DNA from: Pseudoalteromonas tunicata
GTDB lineage: Bacteria; Pseudomonadota; Gammaproteobacteria; Enterobacterales; Alteromonadaceae
DNA: 64,000 bases
Assembly (NCBI RefSeq): GCF_002310815.1
Contig: NZ_CP011032.1
Span: 1,528,001 to 1,592,000 of the forward strand
Direction of reading: 5' to 3'
The stretch's first letter is position 1, and each line of letters begins with the position of its first letter. Of this stretch, positions 26,011 through 34,849 are shown in pieces. Both the position numbers and the translations under genes were made by a program. The notes beneath the pieces were generated by a model. That model was given only the letters and a program-made list of their open reading frames with translations. It searched no databases and was not told the origin of the DNA.

Positions 26011-26061
26011 TTACGAGTGCCACCACCAAATTACTGTTAGTGTTTGAACTGAAGTATTCAT
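26011..26061 (-). CDS. trpL: trp leader peptide 1 (three consecutive Trp)
   Basis: A 16-residue peptide, MNTSVQTLTVIWWWHS, starts at 26061 and ends at a TAA; AGGT lies about ten bases before the ATG. It is the same length as leader 2, also has TGG TGG TGG close to its stop, and shares the ATGAATA-CTT-AGTT start pattern, which suggests that the two units arose by duplication. It is followed by an antiterminator-like GC tract, a small CTGT/ACAG hairpin and terminator 1. Confidence 0.92.
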   Translation of the reverse strand: MNTSVQTLTVIWWWHS

Positions 26062-26092
26062 TATTATTTTTACCTAAAATGTCTTGACCCCT

Positions 26093-26122
26093 AGTAAACA
26101 AGATTTAGACCATGAGTGTCAA
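26093..26122 (-). promoter_or_regulatory. Predicted trp operon promoter
   Basis: On the minus strand TTGACA (26117-26122) and TTTACT (26093-26098) are separated by 18 bases, a sigma-70-type promoter whose -10 resembles that of E. coli trp (TTAACT). A CTAG element overlaps the -10 end, but I do not see the full palindrome expected of a TrpR operator. Confidence 0.65.
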
Positions 26123-26315
26123 GCGTTTAGCGGCTGGTTCTATATGATTATTTTTCAATTTTGTTGTTAACTTGTTATATATCTGTATCGCACATTCAAA
26201 CCAACTAGATTAATTGCCTTGAAAATACAGTCAAAAAAGCCCTTTGGTATCTTTTAAGCCTGAGTCGCTGCTATAATCTACTTCATTAACGCGTCAATAT
26301 ATTGATTTTACAGAC

Positions 26316-27164
26316 ATGAAATATGACTTACACAGTCACACCTTGTTTTCCGATGGTAGCTTAACACCAGAGCAACTGATCGATCGCGCCATTGAAAAAA
26401 AAGTAGATGTTTTAGCGATTACCGACCATGACACCATTAATGCGTTGGCTCAGAGTCATGCTTATATCAAAGACAATCAGTTGCCTTTGACGTTAATTGA
26501 TGGGGTCGAAATCTCCACTAAGTGGAAAAATTTTGAAATTCATATCGTGGGTCTAAATATTGATGTTACCAATCCGCAGTTATTAGCGCTATTAGCACAG
26601 CAGCAAGCCAAGCGAGATACCCGAGCAATGGAAATTGGCGCGCGACTTGAAAAACACGGTATTGTTGATGCCTATGAAAATGCCAAAAAACTAGCAGAAA
26701 ATGCTCAAGTTACACGCGCTCATTTTGCACGTTATATCGTGCAAATCGGACTTGCTAAAAATGTGCAGTCGGTATTTAAAAAATATTTAGTGCGCGGCAA
26801 AATTGGTTATACACCAAGTGAATGGTGTGACATGGCGACCGCCATTAGCGCGATTACCGCCGCAGGCGGTCAAGCTGTTATTGCCCACCCAGGTCGATAC
26901 CAGTTATCTAATAAATGGCTACGCCAGTTGCTCAGTGACTATAAAATGGCTGGTGGCCACGCGATGGAAGTAGCGCAGCCGCAACAAGCGCCAACAGAGC
27001 GCCAGTTTTTAGGTCAGCTAAGCCGCGAATTTGGATTGTTAGGCTCACAAGGGTCGGATTTTCATTTTCCAACAACTTGGCTTGAACTTGGTAAAAATTT
27101 ATATTTACCAAAAGATTGCCAAGCAGTGTGGCAATCATGGCCAACCGAATTAACAGCGGCTTAA
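26316..27164 (+). CDS. rnm: PHP-domain 5'-3' exoribonuclease RNase AM (TrpH/YciV)
   Basis: The 282-residue PHP phosphoesterase starts MKYDLHSHTLFSDGSLTPEQL with the metal-binding HSH motif, followed by AITDHDT, DGVEISTKW, IAHPGRY and GSQGSDFH, the full set of metal ligands. E. coli YciV (RNase AM) shortens RNA 5' ends during rRNA maturation. The gene is divergent from trp and starts a run trpH-yciO-scpA-scpB-rluB. A TATAAT at 26272-26277 could be its -10 element. Confidence 0.94.
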   Translation: MKYDLHSHTLFSDGSLTPEQLIDRAIEKKVDVLAITDHDTINALAQSHAYIKDNQLPLTLIDGVEISTKWKNFEIHIVGLNIDVTNPQLLALLAQQQAKRDTRAMEIGARLEKHGIVDAYENAKKLAENAQVTRAHFARYIVQIGLAKNVQSVFKKYLVRGKIGYTPSEWCDMATAISAITAAGGQAVIAHPGRYQLSNKWLRQLLSDYKMAGGHAMEVAQPQQAPTERQFLGQLSREFGLLGSQGSDFHFPTTWLELGKNLYLPKDCQAVWQSWPTELTAA

Positions 27165-27192
27165 TGACGCAATGATTAAGAGATAAAATAAT

Positions 27193-27813
27193 ATGAGTCA
27201 ATTTTTTCAAATTCATGTCGACAATCCTCAAACGCGACTTATTCGTCAAGCGATTGAAGTGATTCAAAAAGGTGGCGTGATTGTCTATCCAACAGATTCG
27301 GGTTATGCCCTTGGATGTAGTATTGGAAATAAAACCGCTATGGAGCGTATCCAGCGTATTCGTTCTTTAGAAAAACACCATAACTTAACCTTAGTCTGCT
27401 GCGATTTATCTGAACTTGCAACCTATGCACGAGTTGATAACCAAATGTTTCGTTTGGTGAAAAACAATACACCAGGCGCTTATACCTTTATTTTTAAAGG
27501 GACAAAAGAAGTACCAAAACGTTTACTGAATGATAAGAAAAAAACTATTGGGATCCGTGTTCCTAACCACAAAATCACTCAGGCATTATTGGCAGAACTT
27601 GGCGAGCCAATCATGTCTTGTTCATTGATTTTACCAGGACAAGAACATACAGAATCAGATCCTGAAGTAATTCGATCATTACTTGAAAAACAGGTTGATT
27701 TAATTATTGATGGTGGCTACTTGATTGAGCAAGCAACCACAGTAATCGATTTATCAGACGACAGTGTTGAGATATTACGTGTCGGTTGCGGTGATGTCAG
27801 TCCGTTCGAGTAA
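27193..27813 (+). CDS. yciO: YciO-family L-threonylcarbamoyladenylate synthase-like protein
   Basis: The 206-residue protein has the Sua5/YrdC/YciO fold: an N-terminal GGVIVYPTDSGYALGC nucleotide-binding start, RIRSLEKHHNLTLVC, PGAYTFIFKGTKEVPKRL and TIGIRVPNHKITQALL. It follows yciV by 28 bases, as in E. coli. YciO proteins are related to TsaC, which makes threonylcarbamoyl-AMP for tRNA t6A, though YciO itself is much weaker in that role. Confidence 0.93.
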   Translation: MSQFFQIHVDNPQTRLIRQAIEVIQKGGVIVYPTDSGYALGCSIGNKTAMERIQRIRSLEKHHNLTLVCCDLSELATYARVDNQMFRLVKNNTPGAYTFIFKGTKEVPKRLLNDKKKTIGIRVPNHKITQALLAELGEPIMSCSLILPGQEHTESDPEVIRSLLEKQVDLIIDGGYLIEQATTVIDLSDDSVEILRVGCGDVSPFE

Positions 27814-27840
27814 ATTTTGAGAGATGGGAATATAAAATTA

Positions 27841-28665
27841 ATGACGGCACCGGTTCAGCAAGCACTACCATTAGCTTTTTTACATGGTAAAGCCTACACC
27901 AATCAGCCGCAGGATCTTTATATTCCTCCCGATGCGCTTGAAGTCGCCCTTGAAGCTTTTGAAGGGCCTCTTGATTTACTGTTATATTTAATTAAACGCC
28001 ACAAGCTTGATATCCTCGAATTATCTATTCATACAATTACTTGCCAGTACGTTCAGTACATTGATTTAATGCAAGAGTTTAAACTCGAATTAGCAGCTGA
28101 ATATTTGGTAATGGCCGCCTTGTTGGCGCAAATCAAATCCCGGCTACTCTTGCCAGTACATCAAGAGTTAGCAGGGGAGGAAGAAGATCCTAGGGCTGAA
28201 CTTATTCGCCGTTTGCAAGAATATGAACAATTTAAACAAGCTGCGGAGCAATTGGATGACATTCCTCGATTTGAACGTGATTTTTTTATCGCACAAGCAG
28301 CCATGCCGCAAGAACCAGAATACGAAAAGCCTTTACCAAGTGTTGAATTAAAAGACTTATTATTGGCACTGAGTGATGTAATGGCCAGAGCCAAAATTTT
28401 TACCCATCATCAAATAACAGCTGAAGTATTGTCAACCCGTGAACGAATGAGCCACATTTTAAACTTATTACAGAGCCGCACAGAATTTGTTGGCTTTAAT
28501 GAGTTATTTGAAATAAAAGAGGGGCGAAGCGGCGTAGTGGTGAGCTTCATTGCAATTTTAGAGTTGATTAAAGAAGGCTTAATTGAATGCATGCAAACAG
28601 CATTTAATAGTCCTGTGTATGTGCGTTTAGCTGTTAAAGGTGATGAGCAACAATCAGCGTTTTAA
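27841..28665 (+). CDS. scpA: Segregation and condensation protein A (ScpA)
   Basis: About 274 residues. The kleisin N-terminal signature is clear: FEGPLDLLLYLIKRHKLDILELSI, followed by EYLVMAALLAQIKSRLLLP and a C-terminal winged-helix piece with FVAIL-like FIAILELIKEGLIECMQ. ScpA bridges SMC-type ATPases and binds ScpB. The start ATG at 27841 is chosen over an in-frame TTG at 27817; no strong ribosome site decides between them. The gene starts within 30 bases of the yciO stop. Confidence 0.93.
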   Translation: MTAPVQQALPLAFLHGKAYTNQPQDLYIPPDALEVALEAFEGPLDLLLYLIKRHKLDILELSIHTITCQYVQYIDLMQEFKLELAAEYLVMAALLAQIKSRLLLPVHQELAGEEEDPRAELIRRLQEYEQFKQAAEQLDDIPRFERDFFIAQAAMPQEPEYEKPLPSVELKDLLLALSDVMARAKIFTHHQITAEVLSTRERMSHILNLLQSRTEFVGFNELFEIKEGRSGVVVSFIAILELIKEGLIECMQTAFNSPVYVRLAVKGDEQQSAF

Positions 28666-28765
28666 TGCATAATCTCGTTTCTTTGTCGTTTATTACCTGC
28701 CATAATAGCAAGCTAAATTGTGCATCCCCATAAATTCAGTCACCCTTGTTGTGATAGGCGAGTAC

Positions 28766-29356
28766 GTGAATAAAAGTCCAATATCAGATCAACAACTTAT
28801 GCAACTTATTGAAGCAACGCTGTTTGTTGCAGGTAAGCCTGTGAGTATCGAGTTTTTGAAAAATACAGTATTGGATGAATTTAATGTCTCTTTAAAACGA
28901 ATTAAACACAACCTCAGCGAATTACAACTACACTACAGTAGCCGTGGGATTTGCTTAGTTGAAGTTGCGTCAGGATTTCGTTTTCAAAGTAACCCCAGTT
29001 TAGCACCTTGGTTAAATAAAATTTGGCCCGAAAAAGCGCCTCGTTATTCACGTGCATTGTTAGAAACCTTGTCTTTGATTGCTTATCGTCAACCAATTAC
29101 CCGAGGTGAGATTGAACAAGTACGCGGTGTTGCTGTGAGTAGTCAGATAATGAAACAACTACAAGATCGCGAGTGGATCCAAATTGTGGGTCATAAAGAA
29201 GTGCCTGGACGTCCAGCCCTTTATGCCACTACCAAGTTATTTTTAGATTATTTTTCGTTAACTGGTTTAGATAATTTACCCGAGCTGCCACAATTACAGC
29301 AAAGTAAAATCGACCAGTTGTTAAGAGACCCTTCAGTGAGTGAACTGTCCGAATGA
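28766..29356 (+). CDS. scpB: Segregation and condensation protein B (ScpB)
   Basis: About 196 residues with the two winged-helix domains of Scp[22 protein letters not shown] at the N-terminus and the conserved [61 protein letters not shown] set the start at GTG 28766, where GGCGAG lies five bases upstream; an earlier GTG at 28718 gives an N-terminus unlike the family. It overlaps rluB by four bases (ATGA). Confidence 0.93.
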   Translation: MNKSPISDQQLMQLIEATLFVAGKPVSIEFLKNTVLDEFNVSLKRIKHNLSELQLHYSSRGICLVEVASGFRFQSNPSLAPWLNKIWPEKAPRYSRALLETLSLIAYRQPITRGEIEQVRGVAVSSQIMKQLQDREWIQIVGHKEVPGRPALYATTKLFLDYFSLTGLDNLPELPQLQQSKIDQLLRDPSVSELSE

Positions 29357-30234
29357 GTGAAAAACTGCAAAAAGTATTGGCAAGAGCTGGTAAAGGCTCA
29401 CGCCGTGAGATTGAAAAATTTATTGAAGCCCATCGTGTAAGTGTTGATGGTAATGTTGCACGATTAGGCGATCGCGTAGAGCCACATCAGCTTATTCGTT
29501 TAGATGGTCATATCGTTAAAATTGAAGAACCTGAAGAGCGCGTTTGTCGCGTTTTGATGTACCACAAACCTGAAGGTGAACTGTGTACACGTAAAGACCC
29601 AGAAGGGCGTCCTACAGTATTTGACCGTTTAATGCGTTTAGATGATGACCGTTGGATTGCCGTCGGCCGATTAGATGTTAATACTTCGGGTTTATTGTTA
29701 TTTACCAATGATGGTGAATTAGCCAATCGTTTGATGCATCCTCGTTATGAAGTTGAACGTGAATATGCGGTACGTGTATTTGGTGAAGTAACAACTGAAA
29801 CGCTTAAAACCTTAACTAAAGGTGTTGAGCTTGAAGATGGCCCAGCTAAATTTCTTAAAATCATGCCGCATGGTGGAGAAGGAATTAATAAATGGTACAA
29901 CGTATTATTAACCGAAGGCCGTAACCGTGAAGTACGTCGTTTGTGGCAATCACAGGGCGTTGAAGTATCTCGATTAATTCGTGTCCGATACGGTGATTTA
30001 GAGTTAAATAAACGTTTGCCGCAAGGTGGATGGGAAGAGCTTGAACTCGATAAAGTAAATTACTTACGTAAGCTCGTTGGCTTAGATCGTGAGTTAGAAA
30101 CTAAACTGTCGGTGATTCCTGAAAAACGTAAAGATAAACGCGCTAAAATTGCCCAAATTCGTAAAGCTGTTAATAAACATAAACAGCGTACAACGGGTAA
30201 AAAAACGGATCCTAAAGCTAAAAAACGTACTTAA
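29353..30234 (+). CDS. rluB: 23S rRNA pseudouridine(2605) synthase RluB
   Basis: The 293-residue enzyme has an N-terminal S4 RNA-binding domain ([22 protein letters not shown]) and the RsuA/RluB catalytic domain with [17 protein letters not shown] containing the catalytic Asp, and [28 protein letters not shown] Lys/Arg-rich tail follows, as in E. coli RluB. It shares an ATGA junction with scpB, which indicates coupling. Confidence 0.95.
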   Translation: MSEKLQKVLARAGKGSRREIEKFIEAHRVSVDGNVARLGDRVEPHQLIRLDGHIVKIEEPEERVCRVLMYHKPEGELCTRKDPEGRPTVFDRLMRLDDDRWIAVGRLDVNTSGLLLFTNDGELANRLMHPRYEVEREYAVRVFGEVTTETLKTLTKGVELEDGPAKFLKIMPHGGEGINKWYNVLLTEGRNREVRRLWQSQGVEVSRLIRVRYGDLELNKRLPQGGWEELELDKVNYLRKLVGLDRELETKLSVIPEKRKDKRAKIAQIRKAVNKHKQRTTGKKTDPKAKKRT

Positions 30235-30235
30235 T

Positions 30236-30262
30236 AAAAAAGCCGCACATTGCGGCTTTTTT
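30236..30262. terminator. Terminator after rluB
   Basis: AAAAAGCCGCA-CAT-TGCGGCTTTTTT hairpin; the convergent yciK gene ends 50 bases further on. Confidence 0.9.
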
Positions 30263-30311
30263 ACATTTTGACTGATTGAAAGTGAGCAAAGCAATTGCAC
30301 ATTTTAATCAG

Positions 30312-31055
30312 TTACTTTTGCTGTGCATCAAGCGATTGACCATTGATCCCAATTGAGCGATCGCTCATCAAATAGAGGTAAGTTGGCATTAAATCAAGTG
30401 GACTTGCTAATTTTGAACGATCTTCACCCGGGTAGGCTGAAGCGCGCATTTTTGTTTCAGTAGCACCTGGGTTAATACAGTTGATACGGATATTGGTTTT
30501 TGCTACTTCTTTTGACCATGTTTGCATCATACCTTCAACTGCAAATTTAGAGATAGCGTAAGCGCCCCAAAATTCGCGTCCTTCACGTCCTACACCCGAT
30601 GATGTAAAAATAATTGATGCATTAGGGGATTTTCGCAAAATAGGGAACATATATTTTGTTAATACAGCTTGAGCTGTGACATTTACTTTCATAATGTTTT
30701 CAAAAGTAGAGACGCAGAAATGCTCAAGCGGGCCTAAAGAACCTAAAATACCAGCATTATTGAGTAAACCATCAAGGCGACCAAATTGATTTTCAATGGT
30801 GGCGGCCAAATCACGATAATGCTGTTTTGTTGCACCTTTCATATCAAGTGGGACTATCGCAGGCTGAGGGCCTCCAGCTGCAATAATTTCATCGTAAACA
30901 CATTCAAGTTTGTTGACTGTTTTGCCTAATAAAATAACAGTTGCACCTGCTTTTGCATATTCAAGTGCGGCAACTCGACCAATTCCGTCTCCGGCACCAG
31001 TAATTAAAATAACTTTTTCTTTAAGTTCTAAAGGATCTAGCTGCTGATTTTGCAT
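30312..31055 (-). CDS. yciK: YciK-family SDR oxidoreductase
   Basis: About 247 residues of classical short-chain dehydrogenase: ILITGAGDGIGR nucleotide-binding motif, LDGLLNNAGILG, the catalytic SSGVGREGREFWGAYAISK (with Tyr-x3-Lys) and NCINPGATETKMRA. The REGREFWGAYxxSK form is that of E. coli YciK. I use MQNQQLDP at 31055 as the start because YciK proteins begin close to this point; the open frame reaches 31085. Substrate is unknown. Confidence 0.92.
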   Translation of the reverse strand: MQNQQLDPLELKEKVILITGAGDGIGRVAALEYAKAGATVILLGKTVNKLECVYDEIIAAGGPQPAIVPLDMKGATKQHYRDLAATIENQFGRLDGLLNNAGILGSLGPLEHFCVSTFENIMKVNVTAQAVLTKYMFPILRKSPNASIIFTSSGVGREGREFWGAYAISKFAVEGMMQTWSKEVAKTNIRINCINPGATETKMRASAYPGEDRSKLASPLDLMPTYLYLMSDRSIGINGQSLDAQQK

Positions 31056-31250
31056 TAAAATACCCAAAATAATATTTTTCGGCATTTTATCACATTCAAA
31101 CTGCGAAGTTGTGGATTTTGTGTAAAATTTAGTGGCGAAAAGGATTTGTTTACGTTAACTTTAACTGGTCTAATGTCTGAATAATAATCACCGAACATAT
31201 TTTCAATTAATAATTAAAAATAAGAAGATCGGGATCGGAGCGAAAATAAT

Positions 31251-33677
31251 ATGAAAAAACTGCTAATCTCACTTGCTATTACAACAGCTTTAACAGGTTG
31301 TGGTGGTGAAAGCCTAGAAGAATTAAAAAATGATACTGTGCAGGTAGTTCCTGCCTCAACAGTCGCATTTGATCCAAGTAATGGGGTTGTGTCTGTACCG
31401 AACGATTTACTTTTTAGTGGCACCAAAGATGGCACACTTGCTATGCCAGGTGAAAATGCTACCACAATCAATTATGCAGATCCTCAAACAGCACTCGGTG
31501 CTTTGGATGGTTGGTCTACACAAACGCCTTACACCATAGCATTAAAATTCCCCGCAAATGTTAGCCTAGATGCCGTATCCGTGGTTACTCCAGGTTCGGT
31601 GCGTATTTTTGAAGTTGTGATGGGCGCAAGTTTAGTTGATGAGGAGTGCTCAGTAGTCCCAGCAGGACTTGGCTGTAAATTAGTCGGTGAGCTAACCTAT
31701 GGTGTTGACTTTGCTACTAAGCCAGTAGGTGACAGCATTGCGATTATTCCACTTAAACCATTTAAAGCAGGTGCTTCCTATATTAATGTTTTAACTAGAG
31801 GCGTAAAAGACAGTGAAGGGCGCTCAGTCGAGCCTTCATCAACTTATGCTTTGGTTAAACAAGATATGGTCACAATGCCGCTTGTAACAGCCAGCCAAAA
31901 ACAACTTCAAGCGGTTATTAACAGCTATGAAAATGCCATTACATCGCAAGGTACTATCACCAAAGATGATATCATTTTCAGCGGTGCAATGACGATGCAA
32001 TCAGTTGGAACTGCGCTTGGTACAGTTAAAAAGTTACTTGCTGCAAACCTGCAAATGAATCCAGCGGCTTTGCCTAAAGTGGCGATTAACCCTGATTTTC
32101 CATCGATGACAGTTGCTGATGTATTTGCAAGTATCGGTATGACCGATATTAGTCCTGTGTTCACAGCGGTAAAATATCAAAAAGGAAGTATCGTTCTTCC
32201 TATCTATAACAAAACACCTCAGGCACCTGGTATTAATGCGTTAGCAGAAAGTTCATGGCAAGGTTTGTGTGATAATGCTGTGATCGTATCTGGTTATAAA
32301 GCGTTAGCGGGCGATGGCTTTCCTATTGATCCTATTAATGAAGCTGATGGCCTTTGTTTTGGTTTAAGTGGTGGCAAGTTAAGGGATTTAGGTTTAGACC
32401 CACAAAAGCATTTAACAAAATATAATTCAATTCCAAAAGTGCAACGTTATGAAAATGCTGAGGTCCAATTCACGACACCTGATAGTGATTTAACATTACT
32501 TAATTATGTCCGTTCCACTCAAGGTTTGCCGCCATTAGAGATGCCAGAAGCGGGTTGGCCAATAGTTATTTTACAACATGGCATTACTCGTCAAAAAGAA
32601 GATATGCTAGCAGTGACGGCAGCTTTGAGTTTACAAGGCTTTGCAACTGTAGCAATCGATCATCCATTACATGGCACACGTGGACTTGATGTGAACCAAG
32701 ATGGTACAGATGACTTTAATGCAAGTACATTGTCAGTTTTACATTATATGAATTTATCATCACTGTTAGTGGCACGTGATAATTTGCGTCAATCAGCAGC
32801 CGATTTACTAGCGCTTCGGTTAGGTCTTAACTTTATTAATGTACCGAACGTGAATAAGTTTGATGTTAGTTATGTTGGTCAATCGTTAGGTTCTGTTGTT
32901 GCTCCTATGTTCTTAACTCACACCAATTCAACACTTGGCAATCCTCAAGTTGATGCGATGTTTAAAGTTAATACAGCCTCGCTATCAAGTGGCGGCGGCG
33001 GTGTAGCGAGTTTCTTATTAGAATCACAAGAGTTTGGTCCATTTATTCAAGCGTCAGTTTTATCTGCAGCTGGTACTGATGAGACAGCTGAGTTCTTAGC
33101 ATTTGCACAGGCAGTACCTGCAAATTGCGCCGTTTATGCTCAAAATCCAGAAGCTTTTGCAACATGTGCCTATCAAGAGTTTATGACATCGTTAACTCAA
33201 CAAGGCGAGAGCGCAAAGATTGCTAATATTCAAGCTGTGTTTACCCAGTTTGTCTTTGCAGCGCAAACAGTGCTTGATGTGGCTGATTCAACTAACTATG
33301 CACAAGGTTTAAAAGCGACAGGCACACCAGTGCACATTAGTTTAGTTGTAGGTGATGGTATGGATAACAAGAAAGACACGGTTATCCCGCCTTATACAAT
33401 GAATAATCCCTTAGCAAGTACTATTCCTTTTGCAAAACTAGCAGGTTTAGCCGTTGCGACTGAAACTCAAATGACAGCAGAGCCACAATCTTATGTTACT
33501 AAGTTTGTCAAAGGTCATCATGGTTCGTTATTATCACCAGCACCTCGTGATGGTGCCGGTGCTACTGCACAAGAAAGTGCACGTGCAACAGCTGAAATGC
33601 AGTTACAAATGGCAACCTATTTAGCAAGCAGCGGTCGTATGCTGGTTATCGGTGATTCGACTTTAGTGACTGAATAA
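31251..33677 (+). CDS. VolA/Pla-1/cef-family extracellular lipoprotein lipase
   Basis: The 808-residue product is a lipoprotein (signal ending ALTGC, Cys17). Its N-terminal part is Ig/Ca-like strand-rich; the alpha/beta-hydrolase part has ILQHGITRQKEDMLAVTAALSLQGFATVAIDHPLHG, the nucleophile elbow YVGQSLGS, and a C-terminal GHHGSLL with the likely catalytic His. In Vibrio the surface lipoprotein VolA releases fatty acids from lysophosphatidylcholine; Pla-1/cef proteins are close relatives. The gene is preceded by CGGAGCG and followed by a strong terminator. Surface exposure is inferred from the family. Confidence 0.9.
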   Translation: MKKLLISLAITTALTGCGGESLEELKNDTVQVVPASTVAFDPSNGVVSVPNDLLFSGTKDGTLAMPGENATTINYADPQTALGALDGWSTQTPYTIALKFPANVSLDAVSVVTPGSVRIFEVVMGASLVDEECSVVPAGLGCKLVGELTYGVDFATKPVGDSIAIIPLKPFKAGASYINVLTRGVKDSEGRSVEPSSTYALVKQDMVTMPLVTASQKQLQAVINSYENAITSQGTITKDDIIFSGAMTMQSVGTALGTVKKLLAANLQMNPAALPKVAINPDFPSMTVADVFASIGMTDISPVFTAVKYQKGSIVLPIYNKTPQAPGINALAESSWQGLCDNAVIVSGYKALAGDGFPIDPINEADGLCFGLSGGKLRDLGLDPQKHLTKYNSIPKVQRYENAEVQFTTPDSDLTLLNYVRSTQGLPPLEMPEAGWPIVILQHGITRQKEDMLAVTAALSLQGFATVAIDHPLHGTRGLDVNQDGTDDFNASTLSVLHYMNLSSLLVARDNLRQSAADLLALRLGLNFINVPNVNKFDVSYVGQSLGSVVAPMFLTHTNSTLGNPQVDAMFKVNTASLSSGGGGVASFLLESQEFGPFIQASVLSAAGTDETAEFLAFAQAVPANCAVYAQNPEAFATCAYQEFMTSLTQQGESAKIANIQAVFTQFVFAAQTVLDVADSTNYAQGLKATGTPVHISLVVGDGMDNKKDTVIPPYTMNNPLASTIPFAKLAGLAVATETQMTAEPQSYVTKFVKGHHGSLLSPAPRDGAGATAQESARATAEMQLQMATYLASSGRMLVIGDSTLVTE

Positions 33678-33703
33678 TTTTAATTGTTTATTTAAAAGCC
33701 GCT

Positions 33704-33724
33704 GAATTCAGCGGCTTTTTTTTT
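33704..33724. terminator. Terminator after the lipase gene
   Basis: AAAAGCCGCTGA-ATTC-like palindrome ending GCGGCTTTT with a run of nine T. Confidence 0.88.
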
Positions 33725-33784
33725 ATCTACAGTTTGTCTCTATTAAATGGTAAATTTTCATAAACTTATTTTTGAGGGTCTATT

Positions 33785-34798
33785 TTGGAATTTTTATATC
33801 AATATGGTTTGTTTTTAGCCGAAACTGTCACTTTTGTTGTGGCTTTTATTGTGATTGCTGCGTCTGTTGCGGGTGTGGCTCAAAAGCCGAAAGCAAAAAA
33901 AGGGCAAATAGAGCTCGATGATGTCTCATTGCAATTAAATGAACTAAAATCTCAGTTTTTATCGGCAACATTATCGAAAGATGAATTTAAGGCGTTTGAA
34001 AAAGATGAAAAGAAACGACTTAAACAACAAAAAAATGATGTTAAGAATAAAGTCTACGTACTTGATTTTAATGGCAGTATTGATGCACGTGAAGTCGATG
34101 AGCTGCGCGAGGAAATAACCGCAATTTTGACCGTAGCGCAAGCAGGAAAAGACCAAGTTTTGTTACGTTTAGAAAGTGGTGGCGGAGTTGTTCATGGTTA
34201 TGGTTTGGCTGCTTCACAACTAGAGCGAATCAAAAATGCGGGTATTAACTTAACGGTATGTGTTGATAAAGTTGCAGCAAGTGGCGGTTACATGATGGCC
34301 TGTGTTGCCGATAAAGTGGTTGCAGCACCCTTTGCAATTATTGGCTCTATTGGTGTTATTGCTCAAATCCCTAATTTTAATAAAATTTTGAAAAAGAATG
34401 ACATTGAGTTTGAACAAATTACGGCGGGTGAATTTAAACGCACTTTGACTTTGTTTGGTGAAAATACAGATCAAGCACGAGACAAATTTCGGGAAGAAAT
34501 TCAACAAACTCATGAGTTATTTAAACAATTTGTTAGTTTAAAGCGTCCGACATTAGATTTAACAGAAGTTGCAACAGGTGAGCATTGGTTTGCATCTCAA
34601 GCGATTGAAAAAGGATTAGTGGATGAGATAGCGACCAGCGACGATGTTTTATTAACGTTCAATCAGCAGTCTCAAATTTATAAAGTGAAGTTCTCCCATA
34701 AGAAAACATTGGCCGATAAATTTTCAATCGGTTTAACAAAAGGTATTGAGCGATCAATATTGAGCATACTTTCGACTCTACAGCGCTTAAAACCCTAA
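33785..34798 (+). CDS. sohB: Probable inner-membrane protease SohB
   Basis: The 337-residue S49 peptidase has a membrane anchor (about 5-30), a charged cytoplasmic helical part, and the catalytic core: GGGVVHGYGLAASQLERIKNAG, CVDKVAASGGYMMACVADKVVAAPFAIIGSIGV with the Ser nucleophile and the later Lys of the Ser-Lys dyad. It starts at TTG 33785 (MEFLYQYGLFLAETV, like E. coli MELLSEYGLFLAK), with GAGGG six bases upstream. It probably degrades membrane or signal-peptide remnants. Confidence 0.94.
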   Translation: MEFLYQYGLFLAETVTFVVAFIVIAASVAGVAQKPKAKKGQIELDDVSLQLNELKSQFLSATLSKDEFKAFEKDEKKRLKQQKNDVKNKVYVLDFNGSIDAREVDELREEITAILTVAQAGKDQVLLRLESGGGVVHGYGLAASQLERIKNAGINLTVCVDKVAASGGYMMACVADKVVAAPFAIIGSIGVIAQIPNFNKILKKNDIEFEQITAGEFKRTLTLFGENTDQARDKFREEIQQTHELFKQFVSLKRPTLDLTEVATGEHWFASQAIEKGLVDEIATSDDVLLTFNQQSQIYKVKFSHKKTLADKFSIGLTKGIERSILSILSTLQRLKP

Positions 34799-34801
34799 TA
34801 A

Positions 34802-34833
34802 GAAAGCCGAGGTAGTGTAACTCTCGGCTTTTA
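34802..34833. terminator. Bidirectional terminator between sohB and the symporter gene
   Basis: AAAGCCGAG ... CTCGGCTTTT stem with an 11-base loop (two bases TC near the loop), between converging genes. Confidence 0.8.
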
Positions 34834-34849
34834 ATGCGTTAAAAAGTGA

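Noticed and set aside
26090..26110. TrpR operator in the trp promoter
   Set aside because: A CTAG element is present, but the second half of the palindrome is missing, so I only call the promoter.
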